The position numbers and the translations under genes are program-made. Below, one piece after another: positions 1-5,898 of a DNA stretch of 27,278 nucleotides (positions are counted from its first letter, which is position 1; each line of letters begins with the position of its first letter). The notes under the pieces were generated by a model that saw nothing but the letters and a program-made list of their open reading frames with translations, was not told the origin of the DNA and searched no databases. The stretch is from an archaeon. Its GTDB lineage: Archaea; Halobacteriota; Syntropharchaeia; Alkanophagales; Methanospirareceae. The stretch spans positions 1 to 27,278 of the forward strand of contig JASEFB010000011.1 in assembly GCA_030019325.1 (NCBI GenBank), written 5' to 3'.

Positions 1-35
1 AACGCTATTCCCAACAATATCTGCCAGAGTTCCAT
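1..35 (-). CDS. Start of a gene running off the left edge (partial)
   Basis: On the minus strand an ATG at 35-33 opens a frame that reads MELWQILLGIA before the window ends. It is preceded by purine-rich GGGAAGAG and, further up, GGAGG, either of which could serve as a ribosome binding site. The visible residues are hydrophobic, which would suit a membrane segment or signal peptide. Eleven codons are too few to identify a family, and the start could be fortuitous. The same-strand gene at 121-726 lies upstream of it. Confidence 0.35.
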   Translation of the reverse strand, partial: MELWQILLGIA

Positions 36-100
36 CTTTTCTCTTCCCGTTCGCCTCCTATCCTTCTTTATCCTTCTCCTTTATATTTTTTCCTTTTTAT

Positions 101-140
101 TTCTTTGGTAAAGCTTTTCTTTATAAGAAAAGGTTTAGCA
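101..140. repeat. Partial copy of the AT-rich modular hairpin element
   Basis: This stretch contains CTTTGGTAAAG followed by CTTTTCTT-TAT-AAGAAAAG, a perfect 8-bp stem with a 3-nt loop, and then GGTTTAGCA. It matches the right-hand part of the longer element at 3801-3914. The last codons and stop of the minus-strand gene at 121-726 lie inside it. Confidence 0.6.
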
Positions 141-726
141 ACACCCGGTATTCTTCTCCATACATCGCGAGCTTGCCCTTACCTATCCTCATACCCTCGT
201 AGTCCTTAACGGTTACCGAGATATTACCCACGCTCCCTACGCTCTCACTCTGAAGCGGTTCCGAGCCCTGCAAGGGAAGCATGACATCGGCATTGATCGT
301 TAGAGTTAGATTTAGATTTAGATTATCCCCCTCCTGCTCCTGGGTCACGCTAACATTAACAAGCCGGTAATGGTCCTCGATAAACTGCATATGTCCACGA
401 TAGAAGGGGGCTCCTCCCTTCTCTATGATCTCTTCTTTTATCTCCTCGATGCTCTTATTCTCTTCCATAATTTCTCTGATTACCATCGGATCGATCTCTC
501 GTACCCTGACGATATGCATCCTGAGCATGTGGAAATCCCCCCCATCTCCCTTTAAGGCGAAGCCATACCCTCTATAAACGACTGTAATCGGAACATTCAT
601 AGCTTCGTTCGCCCCCGCTTTCCCTTTCTCCGCCTCTTCCGCCGCCACGATACCCGTCCCGAGCAGGCTTAGCAGTAGGAGCGCTACCACGCAGATGCAT
701 GAAATCCTTCGGTGTATGCCTTCCAT
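121..726 (-). CDS. Exported protein of unknown function
   Basis: I do not recognise this 201-residue protein. Residues 1-29 form a signal peptide: a basic start, a leucine-rich core and an AA-E cleavage-like site. The rest is soluble and mainly polar, with a charged helical stretch near 85-103 and beta-like segments. Possible N-glycosylation sequons lie at NVSV, NLTL and NISV, consistent with an extracellular location. No catalytic motif is apparent. The C-terminal NLFL and the stop are encoded within an AT-rich hairpin repeat, so the original end may have been replaced. The start is the first ATG of the frame, and no strong Shine-Dalgarno sequence precedes it. Confidence 0.7.
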   Translation of the reverse strand: MEGIHRRISCICVVALLLLSLLGTGIVAAEEAEKGKAGANEAMNVPITVVYRGYGFALKGDGGDFHMLRMHIVRVREIDPMVIREIMEENKSIEEIKEEIIEKGGAPFYRGHMQFIEDHYRLVNVSVTQEQEGDNLNLNLTLTINADVMLPLQGSEPLQSESVGSVGNISVTVKDYEGMRIGKGKLAMYGEEYRVLLNLFL

Positions 727-749
727 TTCTTTTATTACATTGCTTATTA

Positions 750-854
750 TTTACCGCGGAGCCCGCAGAGAACACAGAGAGTCATGGTCATTCATGTTGA
801 GACTTTCTTTTTTCTTTTCGTCATCTCAGCGCTCTCCGCGATCTTGGCGGTAAA
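750..854. repeat. Small inverted-repeat element between two minus-strand genes
   Basis: The outer ends are perfect 8-bp inverted repeats, TTTACCGC at 750-757 and GCGGTAAA at 847-854. Just inside, CGCGGAG at 755-761 is matched by CTCCGCG at 834-840. The left arm continues as CCGCAGAGAACACAGAGAG, a wording familiar from dispersed repeats in methanogen-type genomes (recollection, not checked). It encodes nothing convincing and fills most of the 727-928 spacer, where the promoter of the exported-protein gene would be expected. Confidence 0.5.
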
Positions 855-928
855 CAGATTAAGTTTTTTTCTGAACGATATAAAAAGGTAAGAGAGAACG
901 GATCATCCCGGACAGAGGTTAAAAACGT

Positions 929-1879
929 TCATTTCTGTTCCTTTTTTGTTAAAAACCATTTTGATAGTTCTATAACGTTCGTTCTACCCCATTCTTTCTT
1001 ATTGATGATCTTCCTTCTCTCAAGGCTGCGAAGGATGCCGGTCAATGATGATTTTGGAATCCCCGTCTCATATCTGAGGTCCGCCTGGGTTATCTCCCCG
1101 TTATGCTTGATCAACGCATTTACAATAGCCCGTTCCCTATCCGTTAGCGTCTCCATCACCCTCGCCATTTCGCTGGTGAGCTCGATTTCGATTTCACCTT
1201 TTTTAACCTCAGCCTTAGCCGCTTCCGTACCTCGGGCATCTTCCCTTCTCTTCATTTTGGCGAGGGAGATACCAAGCGCTAAGGTCAACACCGAGAGTGC
1301 GATGATAAGGAGTAAGTATAAGTATCCGAAGCTGGAACTAACACCCCCGCCACCAGTTTCCTTAAATGGCTGCTGGTATTCGATCGCGGTCACAGGATTA
1401 TCAACATCATACCCCTGGACATCGATAACAAATGACTCGTTGGACACGGTCACAAAATATCCCAGCCCCTCAGAGCATTTGATCTTGCCCAGTCTCACAT
1501 CGCCGGGGAGATAAAAGATCGTATGATATTCTCTGTAATAAGTGTAGGTTGTGAAATTTATCTCCCAATTCTCGCCATATTTCGATGTCAATGCGTTTGT
1601 AAGCGCATATAGTTGTTTTGTGTCATTTTCATACAGATATTCGGCCGTTTTCAGGAAGGGGAGGCTATCAATATCTGCGTCTTCTATGTATCCGGTTACG
1701 AGTGATTTGCCGGCTTCGTCTACGTAGATATTCAGGATAAGTTGTTTGAACTGAGTGTCATTAGCCGCATAATAGTCGTAACCGCTGTAGTAGCCAGCGA
1801 CGGGCGTTGTAGCAGCTATTATGACGATAAGAAATAGCAATAAGCTGCTTAATTTCGTGAACTCCGTCTTTCTTATCAT
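929..1879 (-). CDS. Membrane-anchored winged-helix transcriptional regulator with extracellular sensor region
   Basis: With the chosen start the protein is 316 residues. Residues 1-29 form a signal peptide or anchor, 30-184 a tyrosine-rich extracellular region with NDT, NFT and NES sequons, and 185-207 a transmembrane helix followed by the basic stop KMKRRED. Residues 236-312 form a winged helix-turn-helix of the MarR-like type seen in membrane-bound archaeal regulators. The likely role is one-component signalling, with an outside domain coupled to inside DNA binding; this is inference from architecture, and the ligand is unknown. The frame extends to 2044, but those 55 extra codons read a gene fragment and a repeat in the wrong frame. 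ATG at 1879, directly before the signal peptide, is therefore preferred. Confidence 0.75.
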   Translation of the reverse strand: MIRKTEFTKLSSLLLFLIVIIAATTPVAGYYSGYDYYAANDTQFKQLILNIYVDEAGKSLVTGYIEDADIDSLPFLKTAEYLYENDTKQLYALTNALTSKYGENWEINFTTYTYYREYHTIFYLPGDVRLGKIKCSEGLGYFVTVSNESFVIDVQGYDVDNPVTAIEYQQPFKETGGGGVSSSFGYLYLLLIIALSVLTLALGISLAKMKRREDARGTEAAKAEVKKGEIEIELTSEMARVMETLTDRERAIVNALIKHNGEITQADLRYETGIPKSSLTGILRSLERRKIINKKEWGRTNVIELSKWFLTKKEQK

Positions 1880-1888
1880 CTTTTGTTT

Positions 1889-1935
1889 CTTTGATAAAAC
1901 TTTCTTTACACTTTCTTTTAGAAAAAGAACCTGTG
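1889..1935. repeat. Left half of an AT-rich modular hairpin element
   Basis: It reads CTTTGATAAAACTTTC onward, followed by the hairpin TTCTTTT-AGA-AAAAGAA and the spacer CCTGTG. This matches the left half of the longer element at 3801-3914 in order and orientation. It ends where the truncated RHH gene fragment begins at 1936. Confidence 0.65.
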
Positions 1936-2019
1936 CTCTTCCGGAAGCACCTCTTCGCTCCTCGAAATCTCTTCGAGTTTCTTCAGAATCTTTTCCGGAA
2001 AGGTTATCTCGATGCTCAT
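1918..2019 (-). pseudogene. Truncated duplicate of the RHH-PaREP1 gene start
   Basis: From ATG at 2019 the minus strand encodes the same N-terminus as the gene at 2386-2880: MSIEITFPEKILKKLEEI, then SRSEEVLPEE. The frame then enters the hairpin repeat and ends after HRFFF. By hand alignment 1936-2019 matches 2797-2880 at 81 of 84 positions, and the similarity stops at the ATG on one side and at the repeat junction on the other. It retains a ribbon-helix-helix-like segment but has lost the whole PaREP1 domain, so it is most likely a dead fragment. Confidence 0.7.
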
Positions 2020-2036
2020 TCCTTTGTAAAAAGGTT

Positions 2037-2285
2037 TTATGCAATCTTTACACTTATCTCGCTAAGCTTCACATAAATTTGAATAAGTATAGGAACGAGC
2101 ATACCCGTCAGAAAACTAACAGTGAATAAGTTCATAGCTATAACAATTCCTATAACTCCCGTATCCTCTATGACTCCTGATATTTCTAAGACAAGAATGA
2201 GAATGCCTATGCATAGGAAAACATAGGCAGGAACCAGCCATTTACTTATAAGCAACCGTCTTACACTTAGTTCAGTTTTATCCAT
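2037..2285 (-). CDS. Small membrane protein of unknown function
   Basis: This is an 82-residue protein with a short charged N-terminus (MDKTELSVRRLL) and two predicted transmembrane helices, at about 15-37 and 43-68, separated by a short acidic loop. A short amphipathic tail follows. I do not recognise a family. GAAGGGGA lies a few bases upstream of the ATG and could serve as a ribosome binding site. It belongs to a same-strand series with the genes at 2386, 2935 and 3394, and its overall shape (short polar head, two helices, tail) resembles the other small membrane proteins in the window. Confidence 0.6.
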   Translation of the reverse strand: MDKTELSVRRLLISKWLVPAYVFLCIGILILVLEISGVIEDTGVIGIVIAMNLFTVSFLTGMLVPILIQIYVKLSEISVKIA

Positions 2286-2385
2286 TTTTCTTTTTCCCCT
2301 TCTATTCTTCTACTCCTTACCTCTTAGTAAATACCTAATGTTTTTTAGTTTTTTATTTATTTCTTCTTCTCTTTTTTATTTCGCC

Positions 2386-2880
2386 TCATGGTTGCGGTTG
2401 CAGTATTCGCTCAAGCATTTCTCTGAACCTCTTTATATCCTCTACCGACTCTTTAACTGTTTCCCCTGGCAGCCATGCTTCGTAAAAGTTCTGATGTAAA
2501 GAGGTGGCTATCTGCCATACTCTCCGTATCTCAGGCTCATTCACTTCCCTTCTCACATCTGCTACAAACCTGTTCAAATCGCCATGACTCCTGAGCTCCA
2601 CATTTCTCTTCGCTGCAACCGCCTTCACCATTTGCGACGCTGCCCCCCATAACTTCTCTGACGCCTGAACGTAATCCTCTTTTTTTATATGCTCATCCGC
2701 TTCATCAATGTATCTCTCGCTGAGGTTCACATGCAACGCCGTTTTTGTTTCTGGATCTGTTAACTTCAGATATTCAAGGACCGCCTCATGTATAATCTCT
2801 TCCGGAAGTACCTCTTCGCTCCTCGAAATCTCTTCGAGTTTCTTCATAATCTTTTCCGGAAAGGCTATCTCGATGCTCAT
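2386..2880 (-). CDS. RHH N-terminus fused to a PaREP1-family (HEPN-like) domain
   Basis: This is a 164-residue protein. Residues 1-42 look like a ribbon-helix-helix DNA-binding segment: a beta-like MSIEIAFPE, then two helices with EEIIHEAV. Residues about 55-160 match my recollection of the PaREP1 family, with the helical signature ASEKLWGAASQMVKAVAA, then SHGDLNRFV and a late LHQNFYEAWL. PaREP1 proteins are archaeal and of unclear function; HEPN-like folds occur in toxin-antitoxin pairs, but no partner toxin gene is recognisable here. GGTGAAG precedes the ATG. Its first 84 bases are duplicated at 1936-2019. The family call is from memory and moderately confident. Confidence 0.7.
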   Translation of the reverse strand: MSIEIAFPEKIMKKLEEISRSEEVLPEEIIHEAVLEYLKLTDPETKTALHVNLSERYIDEADEHIKKEDYVQASEKLWGAASQMVKAVAAKRNVELRSHGDLNRFVADVRREVNEPEIRRVWQIATSLHQNFYEAWLPGETVKESVEDIKRFREMLERILQPQP

Positions 2881-2934
2881 CTTCTCTTCACCTTTTATCT
2901 TTTTATCTTCGCTTTGCCCGAATTCCGTCCCTTT

Positions 2935-3264
2935 TCACCTCTTTTTCTCTATCCTCTCAAGTCTATTCTCCAGATTATCAAATCTGCTAGTTATTAATTC
3001 TCTCATACTATCGAACCTGACATTTGTTAATTCTCTTGTGCTATTAAATCCCTCCCTCATTCTTATCTCGTTTATCGTTAACCATGCTACTATAAATCCT
3101 AGCGTTTGATTTCCGTAAAATTCACCGCCGTATATTACCTCCAATGCGAACGATATTATTGCCCCCGCTAAACAAACTATTGAAAGCCAATCCAGTACTT
3201 TCAGCTTGAGCTCACTTTTCTTCTTGAGCTCAATATACTCCCTTAGGTGGGTTATTTCTTCCAT
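2935..3264 (-). CDS. Small two-helix membrane protein with a heptad-like C-terminal tail
   Basis: This is a 109-residue protein. The N-terminal 22 residues are charged and helical (MEEITHLREYIELKKKSE), residues about 24-45 and 50-68 are hydrophobic, and the last 40 residues form a heptad-like amphipathic helix built on repeats of the FNSTRELTNVRFDSMREL type, ending LENRLERIEKK. The pattern suggests a membrane hairpin with a cytoplasmic coiled coil. No enzyme motif is visible and I do not recognise the family. GGGGG precedes the start. It sits 54 bases upstream of the RHH-PaREP1 gene on the same strand, so the two may be cotranscribed. Confidence 0.6.
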   Translation of the reverse strand: MEEITHLREYIELKKKSELKLKVLDWLSIVCLAGAIISFALEVIYGGEFYGNQTLGFIVAWLTINEIRMREGFNSTRELTNVRFDSMRELITSRFDNLENRLERIEKKR

Positions 3265-3295
3265 TTCTCATTAACCCCCTTCTTTATATCTCGTC

Positions 3296-3345
3296 TTTAA
3301 TAAAGCGTTCTTTTTAAAGAAAGGTGTTTAATAAAGCTCTTCTTC
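3296..3345. repeat. Degenerate AT-rich hairpin module
   Basis: It contains CTTTAATAAAG (4-bp stem, 3-nt loop) and then TTCTTTTTAAAGAA (6-bp stem) followed by GGTGTTTAATAAAG. The arrangement mirrors the CTTTGGTAAAG plus hairpin order of the element at 3801-3914, but sequence identity is lower. It lies in the 3265-3393 spacer, which otherwise shows no coding signal. Confidence 0.4.
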
Positions 3346-3393
3346 GGCTCGCAGGCGTTACCTTGAGAAGAGATGAATCGGAATGTATACTTT

Positions 3394-3666
3394 TCATTTC
3401 TTCTCCCCCAGCTCTTTTCTTAGCTCTCTAAGCTCTACTCTCAGGTCTAGATATAAACCAAATGCAAAGGCATAATAGAAGGTATCAACTGGGGGGCTCT
3501 TCCAAAGACCAATTCTCACGAGTATCAACCCAAGTATCCCATATAGAATTAACTGCGAAAGTATTTTTCCGTCAACGCTTTTTTTAAAAGGGTTGATTCT
3601 CAAACTATCCCTAAAAATTTTTCTTTTTTTAATAACCGCAACTTCACCCTTGCTCCTTTCACCCAT
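3394..3666 (-). CDS. Small two-helix membrane protein with an SPP...AFAFG motif
   Basis: This is a 90-residue protein with a basic N-terminus (KKRK, FKK). A first hydrophobic helix spans about 35-52, SPPVDTFYYAFAFG spans 57-70, a second helix follows, and the tail is a charged helix (RVELRELRKELGEKK). The frame stays open upstream to 3810, but that part reads through a repeat; ATG at 3666 is preceded by GGGAGGAG at good spacing and is preferred. It shares the SPP-then-AFAF-then-G pattern with the protein at 25273-25566, so the two probably belong to one family. Function is unknown. Confidence 0.6.
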   Translation of the reverse strand: MGERSKGEVAVIKKRKIFRDSLRINPFKKSVDGKILSQLILYGILGLILVRIGLWKSPPVDTFYYAFAFGLYLDLRVELRELRKELGEKK

Positions 3667-3800
3667 TTTTTCTCCTCCCTTATAATTATAAGAAGGTTTT
3701 TTCCTTTTATAAAATAAAATTGCGCTTTTGTCGTTTGACTTCAATAAGAAAGAATCAATATCGTTGTGAAAGCCCAAACAGTTTATTTCATCTTCTATTT

Positions 3801-3914
3801 CTTTGATCAAACTTTCTTTACACTTTTTCTTTTTTACAAAAAGAAAACCTGTGCTAAAACTTTTTAGAAAAAAGTTTTATCTTTGGTAAAGCTTTCTTTT
3901 TCAAGAAAAGGTTT
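3801..3914. repeat. AT-rich modular hairpin element, near-complete copy
   Basis: Modules in order are CTTTGATCAAAC; a perfect 10-bp hairpin at 3825-3847 (TTTTCTTTTT, loop TAC); the spacer CCTGTGCT; a perfect 10-bp hairpin at 3856-3878 (AAAACTTTTT, loop AGA); CTTTGGTAAAG at 3882-3892; and a last imperfect hairpin ending AAGAAAAGGTTT. The same modules appear in opposite orientation at 5436-5533. The ATG of the downstream kinase at 3915 directly abuts the element. The rest of the 3667-3914 spacer shows no gene. Confidence 0.7.
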
Positions 3915-4481
3915 ATGATGATTGCCATCACGGGAACACCCGGTACAGGGAAGACAGGTGTGTGCAACGCATGTGGACTTGACTGTCTGGATCTGAATAG
4001 TGTAATAGCGGAGCAGGGGTTCTATACCGGTGTAGATACCGAGCGGGGATGTCTCATCGCGGATCTCGCTCGACTCAAGGAATACGTGCGGAATAAGGAG
4101 AAGGAGCACAAGCTGTTAGTAATCGAAGGCCACCTGGCTCATTTTCTGAATCCTGAAGTTGCCATCGTGCTGCGTGCCAATCCTATTGTGCTTGCCGGTA
4201 GGCTCAAGCGAAAGGGGTTTCCACCGCAGAAAATAAAGGAGAATGTGGAAGCCGAAATGCTGGATATTATATTGGCAGAGGCGGTAGAGCTCTGCAAAAT
4301 TGTCTACGAGGTGGATACAAGTGGAAAGAGCATAGAAGAAGTAGCTTCTCTGGTGCGTGAGATTATAGACGCAGAGGTAGAAGGGGAAAGCGTGGGAAGG
4401 AACGCGCTAAGGGAGAAGTATAAGCCGGGCTCCGTGGACTGGACTGGTCACCTGACGGTGACAATGAAAAATGAAAAATAA
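3915..4481 (+). CDS. Adenylate kinase of the AK6/Fap7 type
   Basis: This is a 188-residue P-loop kinase. The Walker A motif GTPGTGKT is at residues 7-14, and the family's later elements IEGHLAHFL and VLRANPIVLAGRLKRKGF follow in the usual order. Members of this family phosphorylate AMP with ATP and in eukaryotes and archaea are linked to small-subunit rRNA maturation through ribosomal protein uS11; that role is known for the family and inferred here. A second in-frame ATG at 3918 is equally possible. There is no canonical Shine-Dalgarno, since the upstream bases are the hairpin element. The last codons (MKNEK and stop) come from a TGCAAAATG-like low-complexity tract, so the natural C-terminus may be slightly shorter. 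Confidence 0.85.
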   Translation: MMIAITGTPGTGKTGVCNACGLDCLDLNSVIAEQGFYTGVDTERGCLIADLARLKEYVRNKEKEHKLLVIEGHLAHFLNPEVAIVLRANPIVLAGRLKRKGFPPQKIKENVEAEMLDIILAEAVELCKIVYEVDTSGKSIEEVASLVREIIDAEVEGESVGRNALREKYKPGSVDWTGHLTVTMKNEK

Positions 4482-4503
4482 AAAGTGCAAAATGAAAACT
4501 GCA
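4462..4503. repeat. AAATG/TGCAAAATG low-complexity tract
   Basis: Tandem words of the type AATGAAAA and GTGCAAAATGAAAACTGC overlap the end of the kinase gene. Similar tracts occur at 5401-5430 and, on the opposite strand, at 5851-5895. Together they look like a dispersed low-complexity repeat at gene ends. Confidence 0.45.
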
Positions 4504-4540
4504 AAACCATTATTTTTTCTTTTAGCACAAACCTTTTCTT

Positions 4541-4662
4541 ATGTGGGGCTCCGCCCCATCATGGGCTCCGCCCATGCCCCCGCATCGTGGGCTCCGCCCA
4601 CGTCCCCGAAAACCCTGAAAGGGTTTACCGGAGGGGCTTACCCGCAAGCCCTGTAAGGGCTT
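4541..4662. repeat. Array of five short GC-rich hairpins
   Basis: Five perfect stem-loops follow each other: TGGGGC-TCC-GCCCCA (4544-4558), ATGGGC-TCC-GCCCAT (4561-4575), CGTGGGC-TCC-GCCCACG (4586-4602), AACCCT-GAA-AGGGTT (4611-4625) and AAGCCC-TGTAA-GGGCTT (4646-4662). The first three share a GGGC-TCC-GCCC core while the outer pair differs as T-A, A-T and G-C, always keeping pairing. The last hairpin recurs at 21338-21354. Open frames through the array are an artefact of the repeats. The array accounts for much of the 4482-4754 spacer. Confidence 0.75.
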
Positions 4663-4735
4663 ATAGAAAAGCTTTACCAAAAGAATTATTTTCTTAGCAC
4701 AGGTTCTTTTTTAAAAAGAAAGTGTTTGTAAAAAA
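4663..4735. repeat. AT-rich modular hairpin element, partial inverted copy
   Basis: Read on the minus strand it gives CACTTTCTTTTTAAAAAAGAA, then CCTGTGCT, a degenerate middle, then CTTTTGGTAAAGCTTTTC. That is the same order of modules as at 3801-3914. It directly follows the GC-rich hairpin array and stops about 20 bases before the phosphatidyltransferase start. Confidence 0.6.
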
Positions 4736-4754
4736 GAAAAAGTGTTGTGATAAG

Positions 4755-5396
4755 ATGGCTCTTGATTCTCTCTTGCGTGCCTTTGTAGATAATTGGGGGT
4801 TAGTGAAAACGACTGCGCGATTTCTCGCCGCCAGAGGTATCTCGCCGAATTTCTTATCCCTGCTCTCGTTCCCCTTCGCAATACTCGCCGGCGTATTTTT
4901 CTTCTTATCCGGCACGAGCGCGTCTTTTAACCTCCTTTTATCACTCGCCGGCATCTTCGTCTGCCTGAATGCCCTTTTGGATGGTTTGGATGGTGTTTTA
5001 GCTCGCGAAATCGGTAACGCAAGCAAAAAGGGGGATTTCCTTGACCACGTGATTGACCGCTATTCAGACATCTTCATTATCGGAGGTATTGTCTTTGGCG
5101 GATATGCAAGCTGGGGGATCGGCGTTATAGCGATTATTGGCGTCCTGCTCGCCTCATACATGGGCACTCAGGCACAGGCAGTGGGTCTGAGCAGGATCTA
5201 CGGAGGGTTGCTTGGCAGAGCTGACCGTATCGTGCTCATACTAGGCGCGACGGTGCTCACGCTGGTCTATCCCCACCCGATTCCCGCATCGGGGTTGTTA
5301 AGCTTCCCCTTCCTCGGCTGGAGCATGGTTATCGTTGCAGTGCTCGGTAATGCAACTGCGTTACAAAGGTTCTTTTACGCCTGGAGAAGAATCTGA
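4755..5396 (+). CDS. CDP-alcohol phosphatidyltransferase, probably archaetidylinositol-phosphate-synthase-like
   Basis: This is a 213-residue multi-spanning membrane enzyme. The family signature D-x2-D-G-x2-A-R-x8-G-x3-D-x3-D is complete: D76, D79, G80, A83, R84, G93, D97 and D101. These enzymes move a phosphoalcohol from a CDP-activated lipid to an alcohol acceptor. The later SYMGTQAQAVGL and GRADR segments resemble the archaeal enzymes that make archaetidylinositol phosphate, but the acceptor cannot be settled by eye. The longer frame from GTG at 4722 begins with codons inside a hairpin repeat (MFVKKKKCCDK), so ATG at 4755 is preferred. CarS, encoded at 11245, makes the CDP-archaeol this family would use. 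Confidence 0.85.
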   Translation: MALDSLLRAFVDNWGLVKTTARFLAARGISPNFLSLLSFPFAILAGVFFFLSGTSASFNLLLSLAGIFVCLNALLDGLDGVLAREIGNASKKGDFLDHVIDRYSDIFIIGGIVFGGYASWGIGVIAIIGVLLASYMGTQAQAVGLSRIYGGLLGRADRIVLILGATVLTLVYPHPIPASGLLSFPFLGWSMVIVAVLGNATALQRFFYAWRRI

Positions 5397-5435
5397 CTTC
5401 GTAAATTGAAAATGAAAAGTGCAAAGGCAAAGTAA

Positions 5436-5533
5436 ACCTTTCTTTTAAAAAAGAAAGCTTTACCAAAGATAAAACTTTTTTCTAAAAAGTTTTAGCACAG
5501 GTTTTCTTTTTTCTAAAAAGAAAAAGTGTTTTT
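5436..5533. repeat. AT-rich modular hairpin element, near-complete inverted copy
   Basis: Perfect hairpins are CTTTCTTTT-AA-AAAAGAAAG (5438-5457), AAAACTTTTT-TCT-AAAAAGTTTT (5471-5493) and TTTTCTTTTT-TCT-AAAAAGAAAA (5502-5524), with CTTTACCAAAG and AGCACAGG between them. The two 10-bp stems are identical to those at 3825-3878, in reverse order and orientation. The C-terminus of the minus-strand S23 gene is encoded inside the element. Confidence 0.7.
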
Positions 5534-5880
5534 GCAACAATTTTGACCAATTCTTCTGCTTCAGCCAGTAATGGCTGTAAATTCTCATCAGGAATTAACT
5601 TGGATCTCTCAATAAGTTTCAACCAGTATAATGATTCGCGTAATTCTTTCAAGACAAGTTGCATTTTATGGACAAAATCCGCCTTGCTTTCGGCACCGCA
5701 AGCTTCTTCGTAATTCGCTCCAGAAGATGTAGCGGATCGCATTAACTGGTCTCCGATATGTCGCCCTACCGTGGTTTTATTAAGCTTGACCGTCAATCTA
5801 ACAATATTTACTCCAAAGTCTAATAAGCGCTCCGACAGGTTTTTCTTATTGTTTTGCATTTTGTATTTTTCAATTTGCAT
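5482..5880 (-). CDS. Four-helix-bundle protein of the S23 (23S rRNA intervening-sequence) family
   Basis: This is a 132-residue, all-helical protein with the family's recognisable core: GRHIGDQLMRSATSSGANY, the EACGAESKADFVHKMQLVLKE stretch (paraphrased from about residues 58-80), and RESLYWLKL. The family is widespread and of unknown function; it was first seen inside 23S rRNA intervening sequences but is usually free-standing, as here. Both gene ends lie in repeats. The first codons (MQIEKYK) come from a TGCAAAATG tract, and the last residues (RKKKTCAKTF) come from the AT-rich hairpin element. The true start may be the in-frame ATG at 5859. Confidence 0.8.
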   Translation of the reverse strand: MQIEKYKMQNNKKNLSERLLDFGVNIVRLTVKLNKTTVGRHIGDQLMRSATSSGANYEEACGAESKADFVHKMQLVLKELRESLYWLKLIERSKLIPDENLQPLLAEAEELVKIVAKTLFLFRKKKTCAKTF

Positions 5881-5895
5881 TCTGCATTTTGCATT
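5851..5895. repeat. TGCAAAATG low-complexity tract
   Basis: The plus strand carries TTGCATTTTG, TTTTTCAATTTGCATTCTG and TGCATTTTGCATT in a row. It covers the start of the S23 gene and ends four bases before the purE stop. It is the reverse-complement relative of the tracts at 4462-4503 and 5401-5430. Confidence 0.45.
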
Positions 5896-5898
5896 GAG

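Noticed and set aside
1880..2044. N-terminal extension of the membrane regulator to 2044
   Set aside because: Those codons read the RHH fragment and the hairpin repeat out of frame. A signal peptide starts at the ATG at 1879.
3667..3810. N-terminal extension of the small membrane protein to 3810
   Set aside because: The upstream part runs into the repeat, while the ATG at 3666 has a strong GGGAGGAG ribosome site.
4541..4662. CRISPR array
   Set aside because: Units are short self-complementary hairpins with unequal gaps of 2 to 20 bases. There are no 30-40 bp spacers and no cas genes.
4471..4697. Open frames through the GC-rich hairpin array
   Set aside because: The frames exist because the repeated GGGCTCCGCCC units lack stops. 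They encode repetitive P/A/H/G-rich strings with no domain.
1889..5533. Insertion sequence
   Set aside because: No transposase frame is found near any of the hairpin elements. They could at most be non-autonomous.
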